Shown one piece after another: positions 46,321-55,885 of a DNA stretch of 64,000 nt; within the stretch, counting starts at the first letter, position 1, and the number at the start of each line of letters is the position of its first letter. The stretch is taken from positions 1 to 64,000 of the forward strand of contig CBDATZ010000033.1 of assembly GCA_965199845.1 (NCBI GenBank), read 5' to 3'. Position numbers and translations under genes: made by a program. Source of the stretch: Ilyomonas sp965199845 (GTDB lineage Bacteria > Bacteroidota > Bacteroidia > Chitinophagales > Chitinophagaceae). The notes under the pieces were generated by a model that saw nothing but the letters and a program-made list of their open reading frames with translations, searched no databases and was not told where the DNA came from.

Positions 46321-46782
46321 ATGTATTCTAAACAAGAAGCTTCGCGGTTGCGGCAGGAATTCTGGACGACTTTCGGTCAATATATGTCGCCTGTTCTTTC
46401 TTCAGAAAGTGAGAAAATAAACTGGATTAATTATAAAACCGGTGAGAAAGATATTTCTTTCAGAATGAATGCTGACAATAAAAAAGCTTTTGTCGCAATT
46501 GAGATCACTCATAAAGATAAAGACTTGCAAGCTTTGTATTTTGAACAGTTTCAACAACTCAAAACAGTATTACAAAACACATTGGAAGAAGAATGGACAT
46601 GGCTTCTGCATACGCCTGATGAGGCTGGTAAAACAATCAGCCGTATTTATACAGAAACACAAAACGTTAGTATTTTTAAGAAGGAAGATTGGTCTCAATT
46701 GATTTCATTTTTTAAACCTCGCATCATTGCGTTGGATGAATTCTGGTCAACGGCAAAATATGTTTTTGAAACATTGCGATAA
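46321..46782 (+). CDS. DUF4268 protein
   Basis: 153 residues. SRLRQEFWTTFGQYMSPV opens the domain, which continues with INYKTGEKDISFRMNADN and AFVAIEITHKD. DUF4268 is usually C-terminal to nuclease-like domains, but standalone forms like this are common in Bacteroidota. No catalytic motif is visible, so function remains open. Confidence 0.85.
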   Translation: MYSKQEASRLRQEFWTTFGQYMSPVLSSESEKINWINYKTGEKDISFRMNADNKKAFVAIEITHKDKDLQALYFEQFQQLKTVLQNTLEEEWTWLLHTPDEAGKTISRIYTETQNVSIFKKEDWSQLISFFKPRIIALDEFWSTAKYVFETLR

Positions 46783-46797
46783 CAGAAGTAAGGCAGT

Positions 46798-47214
46798 TTA
46801 TTTTCTTGGCAATACCAATACAATTATCTTTTTAAAAACAGCCAGCGTATCCCAGACAAAGCGGTTATTATCATGACCTCGTTCGCCTATATCAATCATT
46901 GCGCAGTGATAAATTATCTTGTCGGTTATTTTATTGATAAAGGAAAGTGATGAAGCTGATTTTATCCAGTTGGCCATTTTTTCAACATACACATGTCCCC
47001 AAATTTCAACGGCAATAGAAGAATTTGAAACGCCAAAATTTGTATTGAACAAGTTGCGATACTTTTCCCGAATAGCCGCAACCAATTCGTTTGTTGAAGT
47101 TTCTGTTTTATGAGCTAACAAGTTTGTCAGATCATCATCGTTCAAAATCCGGATGGCATGTGGCAGAAAGCGAATGCTGATGTTCTTATTGCAGACCGTA
47201 ATAATTGTATCCAT
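46798..47214 (-). CDS. Hypothetical soluble protein
   Basis: 138 residues, no signal or membrane segment. FLPHAIRILNDDDLTNLLAH and VAAIREKYRNLFNTNF suggest an alpha-rich N-half; the C-half is mixed. I do not recognise a family. It is convergent with the DUF4268 gene with only 15 bp between stops. Confidence 0.65.
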   Translation of the reverse strand: MDTIITVCNKNISIRFLPHAIRILNDDDLTNLLAHKTETSTNELVAAIREKYRNLFNTNFGVSNSSIAVEIWGHVYVEKMANWIKSASSLSFINKITDKIIYHCAMIDIGERGHDNNRFVWDTLAVFKKIIVLVLPRK

Positions 47215-47277
47215 GAAAAGATTCTGAGTTAAAAATAAAACATCAGAATCTTTATCGTAAAAAAATTACAGGTGCAG

Positions 47278-48434
47278 TTATTCTATCCAGCTCATTGTAT
47301 AGCTTTTATTTTCAATCTCCAAAGCTTGCTGCGTAAGCATCAGCGGGTGAAACGTATCTACCATAACCGCCAGCTCTTTTGTTTCTTTCGCACCAATACT
47401 TTTTTCTACTGTACCGGGATGTGGCCCGTGCGGAATACCAGCCGGATGCAATGTTATCATGCCGCGCGTTACATTTTTGCGGCTCATAAAATCGCCATCA
47501 ACATAATACAAAACTTCATCGCTGTCTATATTGCTATGGTTGTACGGCGCAGGAATAGAAAGCGGGTGATAATCGAACAAACGCGGAACAAAACTGCATA
47601 CCACAAAGTTGTTAGCTTCGAAAGTCTGGTGCACCGGCGGTGGCTGATGTACTCTGCCCGTAATGGGTTCAAAATCGTGTATGCTAAAAGCGAATGGATA
47701 GCAGCAGCCATCCCAGCCAATCACATCAAACGGATGATGTGCATAATACAACGGATACAAAACACCTTTTTTTTTACCTGTATCAAGAACTCGCCTTTTT
47801 CGTCAATGGTCTGTAAATGATTTGGCGTGCGAATATCTCGTTCACAATACGGAGACTGCTCTGATAACTGACCGTACTTACTCAAATATTTTTTCGGAAA
47901 ACGGATTGGCGAAAACGATTCTACAATAAACAGGCGGTTGTCATTACTATCAAAATGAACCTGGTAAATGGTTCCTCTGGGAATCAACATATAATCGCCG
48001 TAAGCAAATGAAATTTCGCCATATTGTGTAAGCAGTTTGCCGCTTCCTTCATGTATAAAAATCAATTCATCAGCATCTGCATTTTTATAAAAATAATCCT
48101 GCAAACTTTCCTGTGGCGCCGCTAAACTAATACTACAATCGTTATTAACCAATACCGGTTTCCGGCTTTGCAAATAATCTTTTTGCGGCTCAATTTGAAA
48201 CCCTTCAAAACTGCGATGCTTCAGCATTTTTTCTTCGGCAATAACGGGCGCAACTGGTATTGGTTCGCCGGTTTTAATAATAGCTGTTGGCGGATGCGTA
48301 TGATACAGCAACGAATAATCGTTACTAAAACCTTCGGTTGAAAACAATTGTTCGGAATACAGCGAACCATCTGGTTTGCGAAACTGCGTGTGGCGCTTAT
48401 GAGGCAAAGATCCAAGCGATGTATAGTGAGCCAT
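47278..48434 (-). pseudogene. hmgA: Homogentisate 1,2-dioxygenase, reading frame broken at an A9 run
   Basis: The 5' part (48434-47721) carries HmgA sequence from MAHYTSLGSLPHKRHTQFRK to EKGEFLIQVKKK. The 3' part continues in another frame from YPLYYAHHPFDVIGWDG through HPAGIPHGPHPGTVEKSIG (metal and substrate residues) to the end. The break is exactly at nine A on the coding strand (T9 at 47767-47775). Ten A, or seven, would give VKKKGVLYPLYY and an intact ~385-residue enzyme. HmgA opens the ring of homogentisate with O2 and iron. The gene is divergent from hppD in the Phe/Tyr locus. Alternatives: real mutation, transcriptional slippage restoring frame, or homopolymer sequencing error. Confidence 0.88.
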
Positions 48435-48584
48435 GGCAAGATAAATAGGTTATCAAATGGGAATAACAAGTTGCAAAACACAATCGCATCGGGCAATTGT
48501 TTCATATAGCGTGATAAAGATAACGAGAAGTTATAATGCAAAGTTTAAAAAACTAACAACTGTTATTATTTTAAAGAAGTTAGC

Positions 48585-48592
48585 TACTTTTG
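48585..48592 (+). promoter_or_regulatory. Promoter -7 element for the hppD operon
   Basis: TACTTTTG is an exact TAnnTTTG match in the 330-bp divergent hmgA/hppD region, 173 bp before hppD. A TTG-like -33 (CTGTTATT, about 48560) is imperfect. A small ORF starts 8 bp downstream. Confidence 0.5.
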
Positions 48593-48599
48593 TGGCACG

Positions 48600-48692
48600 A
48601 TGCGGCCAGATTATGCTCATAAAATCTTTAATAACCATTGCAATCCGTATGCTTGCCTGATGGAAACGCTTGCTACCGATAGCCGTAGTTAA
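48600..48692 (+). CDS. Possible 30-codon leader ORF upstream of hppD
   Basis: ATG at 48600 begins almost at the predicted transcription start of the preceding -7 element, so translation could be leaderless. The encoded peptide includes DYAHKIFNNHCNPYACLM and ends in SRS; it contains two Tyr, one Phe and two Cys. A regulatory leader peptide for the aromatic-amino-acid operon is possible but unproven, and chance is a real alternative. Confidence 0.3.
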   Translation: MRPDYAHKIFNNHCNPYACLMETLATDSRS

Positions 48693-48764
48693 TATCTCTC
48701 ACCGGCTACAAGCCACTGTTTCTTTTGTTAACCATTTTACGCATCATAAAAACTCTATATCAAA

Positions 48765-49904
48765 ATGCTTGCTCATACACAAACGCCGCGCGCCGCGCAA
48801 CAAAAAACGAAAAGTGCCGATTTTCTTCCTTTACAAGGAACCGATTATGTAGAATTTTATGTGGGCAACGCCAAACAGGCAGCTCATTTTTATAAGACAG
48901 CGTTTGGCTTTCAAAGCCTGGCGTATGCCGGTCCGGAAACCGGTGTAAAAAACAAAGCCAGTTATGCCATAAAACAAAACAAACTCATATTTGTTTTTAC
49001 CACGCCTTTACGAAACAACAATGAAATCGCGGCTCATATTCAGCGGCATGGCGATGGTGTTAAGCACCTTGCTTTGCGTGTTAATGACGCAACAGATGCC
49101 TGGAACCAGACCATGATGCGTGGCGCAGAATCATACATGGAACCTGTAACGCTGCAAGACGAAGATGGCGAAGTTGTTATGAGCGGCATTCATACTTATG
49201 GCGATACCGTTCATCTTTTCATTGAACGGGAAAATTACAAAGGCTCTTTTTTGCCGGGTTATAAGCCATGGAAATCGTTATACAATCCAACCGAAACCGG
49301 CTTGCTGTATGTTGATCATTGCGTTGGCAATGTAGATTGGAACGGCATGAATTATTGGGTTGATTTTTACGAAAAAGTTATGGGCTTCCGCAATATTTTA
49401 ACCTTTGATGATACTGATATTTCTACCGAATATTCGGCGCTCATGAGTAAAGTAATGAGCAATGGAAATGGCTTTGTAAAGTTTCCTATAAACGAACCTG
49501 CAGAAGGCAAAAAGAAATCGCAGATAGAAGAATATTTAGAGTTTTATAATGGCGAAGGCGTACAACATATAGCGCTGGCTACAAATCATATTGTAGAAAC
49601 AGTTACCGCGCTACAAAACCGGGGCATCGAATTTTTGAAAGTTCCGTCGGCTTATTACAATGATTTACTCGAGAGAGTTGGACATATTGATGAAGATTTA
49701 CAACCCTTACAGGAATTGGGAATTTTGGTAGATAAAGACGAAGAAGGTTATCTTCTTCAAATCTTTACCAAACCGGTAGAAGATCGTCCCACTTTGTTCT
49801 TCGAAATCATTCAGCGCAAAGGCGCAAAAAGCTTTGGTAAAGGCAATTTTAAAGCTTTGTTTGAAGCTATAGAAAGAGAGCAATCATTGCGTGGAAATTT
49901 ATAA
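48765..49904 (+). CDS. hppD: 4-hydroxyphenylpyruvate dioxygenase
   Basis: 379 residues of the vicinal-oxygen-chelate fold. Iron ligands are His185 (LLYVDHCVGNV), His268 (GVQHIALAT) and Glu347 (LFFEIIQRKG). The C-terminal helix-closing segment KGNFKALFEAIEREQ is typical. Converts 4-hydroxyphenylpyruvate to homogentisate in tyrosine breakdown. First gene of the plus-strand catabolic operon and divergent from hmgA. Confidence 0.95.
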   Translation: MLAHTQTPRAAQQKTKSADFLPLQGTDYVEFYVGNAKQAAHFYKTAFGFQSLAYAGPETGVKNKASYAIKQNKLIFVFTTPLRNNNEIAAHIQRHGDGVKHLALRVNDATDAWNQTMMRGAESYMEPVTLQDEDGEVVMSGIHTYGDTVHLFIERENYKGSFLPGYKPWKSLYNPTETGLLYVDHCVGNVDWNGMNYWVDFYEKVMGFRNILTFDDTDISTEYSALMSKVMSNGNGFVKFPINEPAEGKKKSQIEEYLEFYNGEGVQHIALATNHIVETVTALQNRGIEFLKVPSAYYNDLLERVGHIDEDLQPLQELGILVDKDEEGYLLQIFTKPVEDRPTLFFEIIQRKGAKSFGKGNFKALFEAIEREQSLRGNL

Positions 49905-49962
49905 TGTTCCATTCAAATACACTTCTCTGTCTTCTCTTAACAAACGAAAATAAAGATGAGTT

Positions 49963-50970
49963 ATGAAATTAGTATCACACTTACATAACGGTAACGAGAA
50001 GCTTGCTTTCCTGGTAAATGGAATGTTGTACGATTGTGATATAATGAATCCCATGCTTCCTTCCAATATGAAGATGATGCTGAATTTTTGGGATGATATG
50101 TTTCCAGTTGCGCAGCAAACCGAAATGAAAATCCGGAATGGAAATACAAAAGAAAGCAATGGTATTTTTTTGCAGGATGCAAAGCTGCTGGCACCGGTTC
50201 CGTTTCCGGCTTCCTGCCGCGATGCATACGCATTTCGCCAGCATGTAGCCGCCGCCCGCAGAAACCGTGGCGTTCCTATGATTTCTGAGTTTGACCAAAA
50301 TCCTGTTTTCTATTTCACCAATCACAACAGCATTCAGGGCGAGGGCGATATTGCTTGTATGCCCGACCATTTTTGCAAGCTCGATTTTGAACTGGAAGTT
50401 GCCATTGTGATTTGTAAAAAAGGACGAAACATTACAGCTGAAGAAGCTGATAACTATATCGCCGGTTTGATGATTATGAATGATATGAGCGCCCGCACGT
50501 TACAAATGGAAGAAATGCTGCTAAACTTAGGTCCGGCAAAAGGCAAGGACTTTTCAACTGTAACAGGACCGTACTTGGTAACATTAGACGAGTTGGAAAA
50601 ATACGAAACCGCAGCCAAAGACGGACATACCGGGAAGAACTGGAATTTACCAATGACATGCGCTATAAATGGCAAGCAAGTAAGTAAAGGCAATTTGAGT
50701 GATATGGACTGGACGTTTGCCGAAATAATTGAGCGATGCAGTTATGGCGTCACATTACATCCCGGCGATGTTATCGGAAGCGGAACCGTTGGCACAGGTT
50801 GCTTTTTAGAATTGAATGGAACCGGGAAATTAAATAACCCGACTTATAAAGAGCAATGGTTACAGGAAGGCGATATTATAGAAATGGAAATTGAAGGCTT
50901 GGGTGTTTTAAAAAATAAAATTGTAAAAGAAGAAAGTCATTTTTCTATACTCCAAAAGAAGAAATTATGA
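49963..50970 (+). CDS. Fumarylacetoacetate hydrolase-family protein
   Basis: 335 residues. The catalytic core has FKLDFELEVAIVICKKG-like sequence with the metal-binding Glu, YIAGLMIMNDMSAR, and GDVIGSGTVGTGCFLELNG. Likely cleaves fumarylacetoacetate to fumarate and acetoacetate, the last step of tyrosine degradation. No maleylacetoacetate isomerase is encoded nearby, so cis-trans isomerisation must come from elsewhere. The stop overlaps the next ATG by 4 bases (ATGA), indicating translational coupling. Confidence 0.9.
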   Translation: MKLVSHLHNGNEKLAFLVNGMLYDCDIMNPMLPSNMKMMLNFWDDMFPVAQQTEMKIRNGNTKESNGIFLQDAKLLAPVPFPASCRDAYAFRQHVAAARRNRGVPMISEFDQNPVFYFTNHNSIQGEGDIACMPDHFCKLDFELEVAIVICKKGRNITAEEADNYIAGLMIMNDMSARTLQMEEMLLNLGPAKGKDFSTVTGPYLVTLDELEKYETAAKDGHTGKNWNLPMTCAINGKQVSKGNLSDMDWTFAEIIERCSYGVTLHPGDVIGSGTVGTGCFLELNGTGKLNNPTYKEQWLQEGDIIEMEIEGLGVLKNKIVKEESHFSILQKKKL

Positions 50971-51881
50971 TTATTCATTTGGCTGATATATCAATAAAAG
51001 AAACACAGGATTATTTAAATCATGCAATCGGTCCACGACCTATCGCTTTTGTTAGCACAATAGATAAAAATGGTAAGACAAACCTGTCGCCGTTTAGTTA
51101 TTTTAACCTGTTTTCTGTAAATCCGCCGGTTGTAATTTTCTCTCCGTCGCGAAGAGTAAGAGACAATACAACCAAGCATACGTTAGAAAACATAAAAGAA
51201 ATTCCCGAAGCTGTTATCAGCGTGGTAACGTATGATATTGTTCAGCAGGCATCACTGGCAAGTTGCGAGTACACAAAAGAAACGGATGAGTTTATAAAAG
51301 CGGGTTTTACGCCTGTAAAAGCTTTGCACGTTCAACCGCCGCTGGTAAAAGAAAGCCATATCAATTTAGAGTGCGAAGTCATTGATATAAAGAGTTTGGG
51401 AGAAAACGCCGGCGCAGGTAATCTCGTGATTTGTAAGATTATTTACATGCATATAAACGATGACATTTTACATGATGATATGCGTACGATAGATCAAACA
51501 AAATTGCATCATGTAGCCAGGCTCGGCGGCGATTGGTATTGCAAAGTGGATGAGAAAAATTTATTTAAAATTGCCAGGCCAAGCACAAAAGCAGCCATCG
51601 GTTTCGATAACCTGCCAATAGAAATTTTGCATAGCGATAAACTTACCGGAAACCATCTTGCCCAACTGGCTAATGTAGAAGCCATTCCTGATGTAGATAG
51701 TTCTTTCAACAATATGTCAATGACATTTATTTTGAAACAATACAAAAAGAATCCGGCAAAAAGAAACCACGAATTGCACAAGTTAGCGTCCGAATTGCTC
51801 AACAATAACCTCGCAGAAGATGCCTGGCAAATTTTATTAAGAAGCCTCGAACCGGTTGCTTTCATGAAGCAGTCATCCTAA
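50967..51881 (+). CDS. Flavin reductase-like (FMN-binding split barrel) protein
   Basis: 304 residues. GPRPIAFVSTIDKNGKTNLSPFSYF and FSPSRRVRDNTTKHTLENI are the flavin-binding part of the flavin reductase-like domain. The last ~100 residues are helical (NPAKRNHELHKLASELLNNN) and not part of the core. It starts within the stop of the FAH gene and precedes phhA. In this operon it may provide reduced flavin to an unseen oxygenase or act in redox control; its precise step in Phe/Tyr breakdown is not established. Confidence 0.85.
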   Translation: MIIHLADISIKETQDYLNHAIGPRPIAFVSTIDKNGKTNLSPFSYFNLFSVNPPVVIFSPSRRVRDNTTKHTLENIKEIPEAVISVVTYDIVQQASLASCEYTKETDEFIKAGFTPVKALHVQPPLVKESHINLECEVIDIKSLGENAGAGNLVICKIIYMHINDDILHDDMRTIDQTKLHHVARLGGDWYCKVDEKNLFKIARPSTKAAIGFDNLPIEILHSDKLTGNHLAQLANVEAIPDVDSSFNNMSMTFILKQYKKNPAKRNHELHKLASELLNNNLAEDAWQILLRSLEPVAFMKQSS

Positions 51882-51899
51882 AAATAAAATCATCTGATT

Positions 51900-52649
51900 A
51901 TGCAACGAAACAAGCCACTCACACAAAATTACAACGCCTATACTGCTGAAGATTTTCATGTCTGGAAGTCGCTGTACGAAAGACAGTTTCCTGTTGTAAA
52001 AAAAAGTGCCAGTAAGCTGTATTTAGAGGCGTTGGATAAAATAGGATTTACAGCAGAAAAGATTCCTGATTTTTCTGAAACATCAGAACGATTGCAACAA
52101 TATACCGGCTGGCAATTATCTGTGGTTCCTGAATTGGTGCCGCAAAAAGATTTCTTTCAAATGCTTACCCATAAAGTGTTTCCGGCAACGTGCTGGTTGC
52201 GAACCTTGCAAGAGCTTTACTATATTGAAGAACCGGATATGTTTCACGATACATTTGGTCATATACCGCTTTTAGTGAATCCTGTTTATGCAGAGTTTAT
52301 ACAAAACTTTGGTAAGCTGGCTATGAAATGGATAGACATTCCGGAAGCTATTGTGTACTTAGGTCGCTTTTATTGGTACACAGTCGAGTTTGGTTTGCTT
52401 AACGAAGATGGAAGTCATAAAATATTTGGTGCGGGCATCATTTCATCAATTGGCGAAACAGCGCATGTGTTTACAAATGAAGCGGTAAAAGTTCCGTTTG
52501 ATATAAAACAAATGATAACTACGGATTATCGTATTGATACATTGCAACCTACTTATTTTGTTATGGATTCATTTGAGCAATTATGTTCTGCAATAACAGA
52601 TATAGATAATAAGGTAACTTTACTACTTTCAAAACAATTGATTCAATAA
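51900..52649 (+). CDS. phhA: Phenylalanine 4-monooxygenase
   Basis: 249 residues, the bacterial single-domain length. Iron ligands His116 and His121 (PDMFHDTFGHIPLL) and Glu163 (YTVEFGLL) are present, with the pterin-binding ELVPQKDFFQMLTHKVFPAT region. Converts phenylalanine to tyrosine with tetrahydropterin and O2, feeding the HppD route. The pterin-recycling enzyme follows 3 bp after the stop. Confidence 0.95.
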   Translation: MQRNKPLTQNYNAYTAEDFHVWKSLYERQFPVVKKSASKLYLEALDKIGFTAEKIPDFSETSERLQQYTGWQLSVVPELVPQKDFFQMLTHKVFPATCWLRTLQELYYIEEPDMFHDTFGHIPLLVNPVYAEFIQNFGKLAMKWIDIPEAIVYLGRFYWYTVEFGLLNEDGSHKIFGAGIISSIGETAHVFTNEAVKVPFDIKQMITTDYRIDTLQPTYFVMDSFEQLCSAITDIDNKVTLLLSKQLIQ

Positions 52650-52652
52650 TTT

Positions 52653-52886
52653 ATGTGGCAGGAAAAAGAAAACGCATTGCACAAAAGTTTTACGTTTACA
52701 GACTTTTCGGAGGCTTTTGCTTTTATGACAAGAGTTGCACTAATAGCAGAACGTATGGATCATCATCCCGAATGGAAAAATGTCTGGAATAAAGTTGACA
52801 TTACACTTAACACGCACGATGCCGGTAATACAGTAACTGATAAAGACAGAAAATTAGCTTCTGCTATTGATAAATTAGTTTCATAA
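52653..52886 (+). CDS. phhB: Pterin-4a-carbinolamine dehydratase
   Basis: 77 residues, somewhat short for the family. Core motif MDHHPEWKNVWNKVDITLNT with the catalytic His pair and THDAGNTVTDKDRKLA match PCD/PhhB. It dehydrates the pterin product of PhhA so that it can be re-reduced. Tightly linked to phhA. Confidence 0.95.
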   Translation: MWQEKENALHKSFTFTDFSEAFAFMTRVALIAERMDHHPEWKNVWNKVDITLNTHDAGNTVTDKDRKLASAIDKLVS

Positions 52887-52946
52887 AAAGGCTTGCAAAA
52901 ACTATGACTAACAAATAAAAATTTTCTTTTACAAACGAATTTCTGT

Positions 52947-53633
52947 TTACTTCAAAATTACTTTCATCACATCTTCTTTTAACTGTCGGCTTACCGGTAT
53001 TTGCTGCTGATTGATATATAAAATATTTCCTTCAATACCGGTTATTTTGTTGATGGCAACCACATAAGATTTATGCGTTTGCAAGAACTGATGAATGGGT
53101 AACTTTTCAAGTAAAGCTTTTAACGTGCTGTGCGTAATCAGCTTTTTTTCTTTTGTATAAATCACCACGTAATTTTCCATGCCTTCTGCAAACAAAACAT
53201 CATCAAACACAAGTTTTTCCAGTCTGCCTTCTGCTTTAATAAATACGTAAGATGGCTGTTCAATATGGTTTTGCAAACTGAAATAATCTTTTGCTTTATT
53301 GGCTGCTTTTACAAAACGTTCATACGAAATGGGTTTTAGCAGGTAATCCAATACATCCAGCTCAAAACCTTGTAACGCATAATCAGAGTACGCAGTTGTA
53401 AAAATAACTTTGGGTGGATTAGATAAGTTTTTTATAAAATCAACACCTGTTAGATGTGGCATTTGTATATCAAGAAATAACAGATCAACCGGTTGTTGCA
53501 TAAGCAAAAGACCAAGTTCTATGGCATCTTCGCATTGCCCTTTAATGGAAAAGAAACCCGATCTTTCTATATAACCCTGCAATCCTTTTCTTGCATAAGG
53601 TTCATCGTCCGTAAGGATGCAGCTAATTGCCAT
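52947..53633 (-). CDS. LytTR-family response regulator
   Basis: 228 residues. Receiver domain with phospho-acceptor Asp55 (LLFLDIQMPHLTG) and KP at VLDYLLKPIS. The C-terminal LytTR DNA-binding domain has YVFIKAEGRLEKLVFDD and FLQTHKSYVVAINKI. Paired with the histidine kinase gene immediately upstream, overlapping by 11 bases. Target genes are not shown. Confidence 0.93.
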   Translation of the reverse strand: MAISCILTDDEPYARKGLQGYIERSGFFSIKGQCEDAIELGLLLMQQPVDLLFLDIQMPHLTGVDFIKNLSNPPKVIFTTAYSDYALQGFELDVLDYLLKPISYERFVKAANKAKDYFSLQNHIEQPSYVFIKAEGRLEKLVFDDVLFAEGMENYVVIYTKEKKLITHSTLKALLEKLPIHQFLQTHKSYVVAINKITGIEGNILYINQQQIPVSRQLKEDVMKVILK

Positions 53634-54666
53634 ACAAATCGTTTACTTGCAGTTCGGCTATAAAATAATCGTCCTGTTTGTTTGTTGCCAGTTTATGTTT
53701 ATCAGGATAAAGCAATTCTAATCTGCGCTTCAGGTTTTCCAGACCAATGCCACCAGCGTTTGCAGATTGTATTTCCAATTTATCCGGCAAGGCATTTACA
53801 ACTGTAAACAGAAGATTTTTATTTATTAATTCGGCTGTGATGGTAATTTCATATTTGCCACCCACGTATTTAAAAGCGTTTTCTACCAGCGGCAAAAACA
53901 GCAACGGATAAATAAGCTGGTTCTTTAGGTCATTGCTAAATTGAACTTGTAAACACAGCCTTTTGCTGGTGCGTGTTTTTTGCAAAGCCATGTATTTTTC
54001 TACATAATGAAGTTCTTGTTCGATGACAACTTTTTGTTGCTGATCGTACAACTGGTAGCGCAATAATTCTGATAATGTTTCTACGCTTTGCTTGGCAGCA
54101 AACACATCATCATCCATCTGGAAATAAATGGTGTTTAAAGCATTAAAAAGAAAGTGCGGATGAAACTGTGCTTTCAAAAAACGAAGCTCTGTCTGCAATT
54201 GGTTGTTGGTGAGTTTTTCAACCAGCAATTTATGCTCAACATAAGCTGCCAGGTATTTTCGGCTGCGTACAAATCCATAATAAATAAAAGTAAATAAAAG
54301 CGGAACAATATTAATAAAAGCCAAATCGCTGCGCGACAAACCATCATCTGTAAAAGCCGCCATCGGCGTAAGCACTAAATTAAAAAGACAGATATTAATG
54401 ACGGCTAAATAAAACAATTCGCGCCATAAAACATTGGTGTGAAATGCCTGAGCCGAAATGCGGTTATCAAAATATTGCCAGAGCCGGTTGGCAATGATAA
54501 CAACTAAATACCCGATTGCTATGCTAAAGCCAATTTCCAAAGCGTTCTGCTGCCATTTGCGTTGCCAGAATTTAAAGCCGCTGGATGTGTCTTGCAGCAA
54601 CCGAATGGTTGCAAATACAAGCAAACCGTACAAAGCAGGAAACAGGTTTTTAAACAATTGCTTCAT
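53623..54666 (-). CDS. LytS/YehU-type sensor histidine kinase
   Basis: 347 residues. Four membrane helices in the first ~140 residues, then a His_kinase domain with AQFHPHFLFNALNTIY (phospho-His171) and an HATPase part with PLVENAFKYVGG and GGIGLENLKRRLELLYP. Overlaps the response regulator start. The acyltransferase gene upstream overlaps this gene by 17 bases, so the three form one transcript. Confidence 0.93.
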   Translation of the reverse strand: MKQLFKNLFPALYGLLVFATIRLLQDTSSGFKFWQRKWQQNALEIGFSIAIGYLVVIIANRLWQYFDNRISAQAFHTNVLWRELFYLAVINICLFNLVLTPMAAFTDDGLSRSDLAFINIVPLLFTFIYYGFVRSRKYLAAYVEHKLLVEKLTNNQLQTELRFLKAQFHPHFLFNALNTIYFQMDDDVFAAKQSVETLSELLRYQLYDQQQKVVIEQELHYVEKYMALQKTRTSKRLCLQVQFSNDLKNQLIYPLLFLPLVENAFKYVGGKYEITITAELINKNLLFTVVNALPDKLEIQSANAGGIGLENLKRRLELLYPDKHKLATNKQDDYFIAELQVNDLYGN

Positions 54667-55885
54667 GGTTTTTTTTTAGATGATAAGCTGGTTCCAATAT
54701 TTTTTCTTTATCATAATACATCGTGGTTTTTATATCAGCTACGTTCTTTTTTATCGGTTTCATACCAAATAAAAAACGCATTACCGGGAAAGGCCTGATA
54801 AACAAATGAAAAATGCTTATTGAGATAAATAAAGTTATGCCTACCGTAAATATATACTTCAAACCAATACCATCACCGGCGGCATGTATCATATAAAAAG
54901 TCAAAATTACAATTACGGTCTGGTGAAGAATATAAAAAGGATATACAGCTTCGTTCAGATAAGACAACGCACGATGTTTACGGTTGAGATATTGCTTGCC
55001 ATAACCTACCAAACCGAGCATCCAACTCCAGGCAATAACAGGTCGTAATATTCTTTGTATGATATGAATGGAATTCGTTGATAAAACAGAAATCTCATCT
55101 CCGTTAAACCAGTTATAATAAAACAACATGAGGCAGGCGAAACCTATTGTGATGGCAAACTTGCGGTTGCGTTGCAGGCTATCCATTAACGATGGCTGAA
55201 GAATGCAAAGAAAACCGGCGAGTAAAAACAGAAGCCAATACACAAAATAACAACCATCATGCACAAGATCATTGGTAGATGGATATTGCTGACTTAACAT
55301 GACATACCAAATAACAGAAGGAATAGCTAACAAATAAACCCGTTTTCCTTTACCCAGTTTATGCAATGCATTTTTAAAGCCATCGCTTTTTGGTGAAATC
55401 AGCCACATAAACAGGGGCGCAAATAAAATATCGTAGATAAAAAGATAAGCAATAAACCACAGGTGATGCCAGCTAAAACTTCCTTTCGGATAAGCTTCAA
55501 ATTGAAATATTGTTTTGTACCAATCCCAATAGCTGCCATGAAATCCCTGCGTTAATCGCTCCATATAAATTTGCGGTGGAACAATAACAAACATGCCGAC
55601 AACAAGTGGAATAAACAACCTTGTAAAACGCAGTTTGATGAAAGACGCAGCCGACCGGCGCTGCATCATATAATAACTTACCGTTCCTGAAATAAAGAAC
55701 AGCAAAGGCATACGAAACATGTGTAAAAACGCAATCATCCACAAAAGCAATGTGCTGGTTTGTCCATTTTTTATGTGCCAGCTTTCTTCGGCTACATAAG
55801 GCATGGCAGAATGAAGAATTAAAACACCTGCAATGGATAAAATCCGTAACCAATCTAAATACGTTTGTCGCTGTGTAGTTTCCAT
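54650..55885 (-). CDS. Acyltransferase-3 family membrane protein
   Basis: 411 residues with ~10 membrane helices. DWLRILSIAGVLILHSAMP holds the arginine and histidine of the family, and LFFISGTVSYYMM and SWHHLWFIAYLFIYD are further marks. Family members O-acetylate glycans and other surface molecules. Co-transcription with the LytS/LytTR pair is inferred from the overlap; a regulatory connection is plausible but not demonstrated. Confidence 0.88.
   Translation of the reverse strand: METTQRQTYLDWLRILSIAGVLILHSAMPYVAEESWHIKNGQTSTLLLWMIAFLHMFRMPLLFFISGTVSYYMMQRRSAASFIKLRFTRLFIPLVVGMFVIVPPQIYMERLTQGFHGSYWDWYKTIFQFEAYPKGSFSWHHLWFIAYLFIYDILFAPLFMWLISPKSDGFKNALHKLGKGKRVYLLAIPSVIWYVMLSQQYPSTNDLVHDGCYFVYWLLFLLAGFLCILQPSLMDSLQRNRKFAITIGFACLMLFYYNWFNGDEISVLSTNSIHIIQRILRPVIAWSWMLGLVGYGKQYLNRKHRALSYLNEAVYPFYILHQTVIVILTFYMIHAAGDGIGLKYIFTVGITLFISISIFHLFIRPFPVMRFLFGMKPIKKNVADIKTTMYYDKEKILEPAYHLKKNHEAIV

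Noticed and set aside
47478..47820. Plus-strand ORF opposite hmgA
   Set aside because: It is antisense to clear homogentisate dioxygenase coding sequence and has no independent features.
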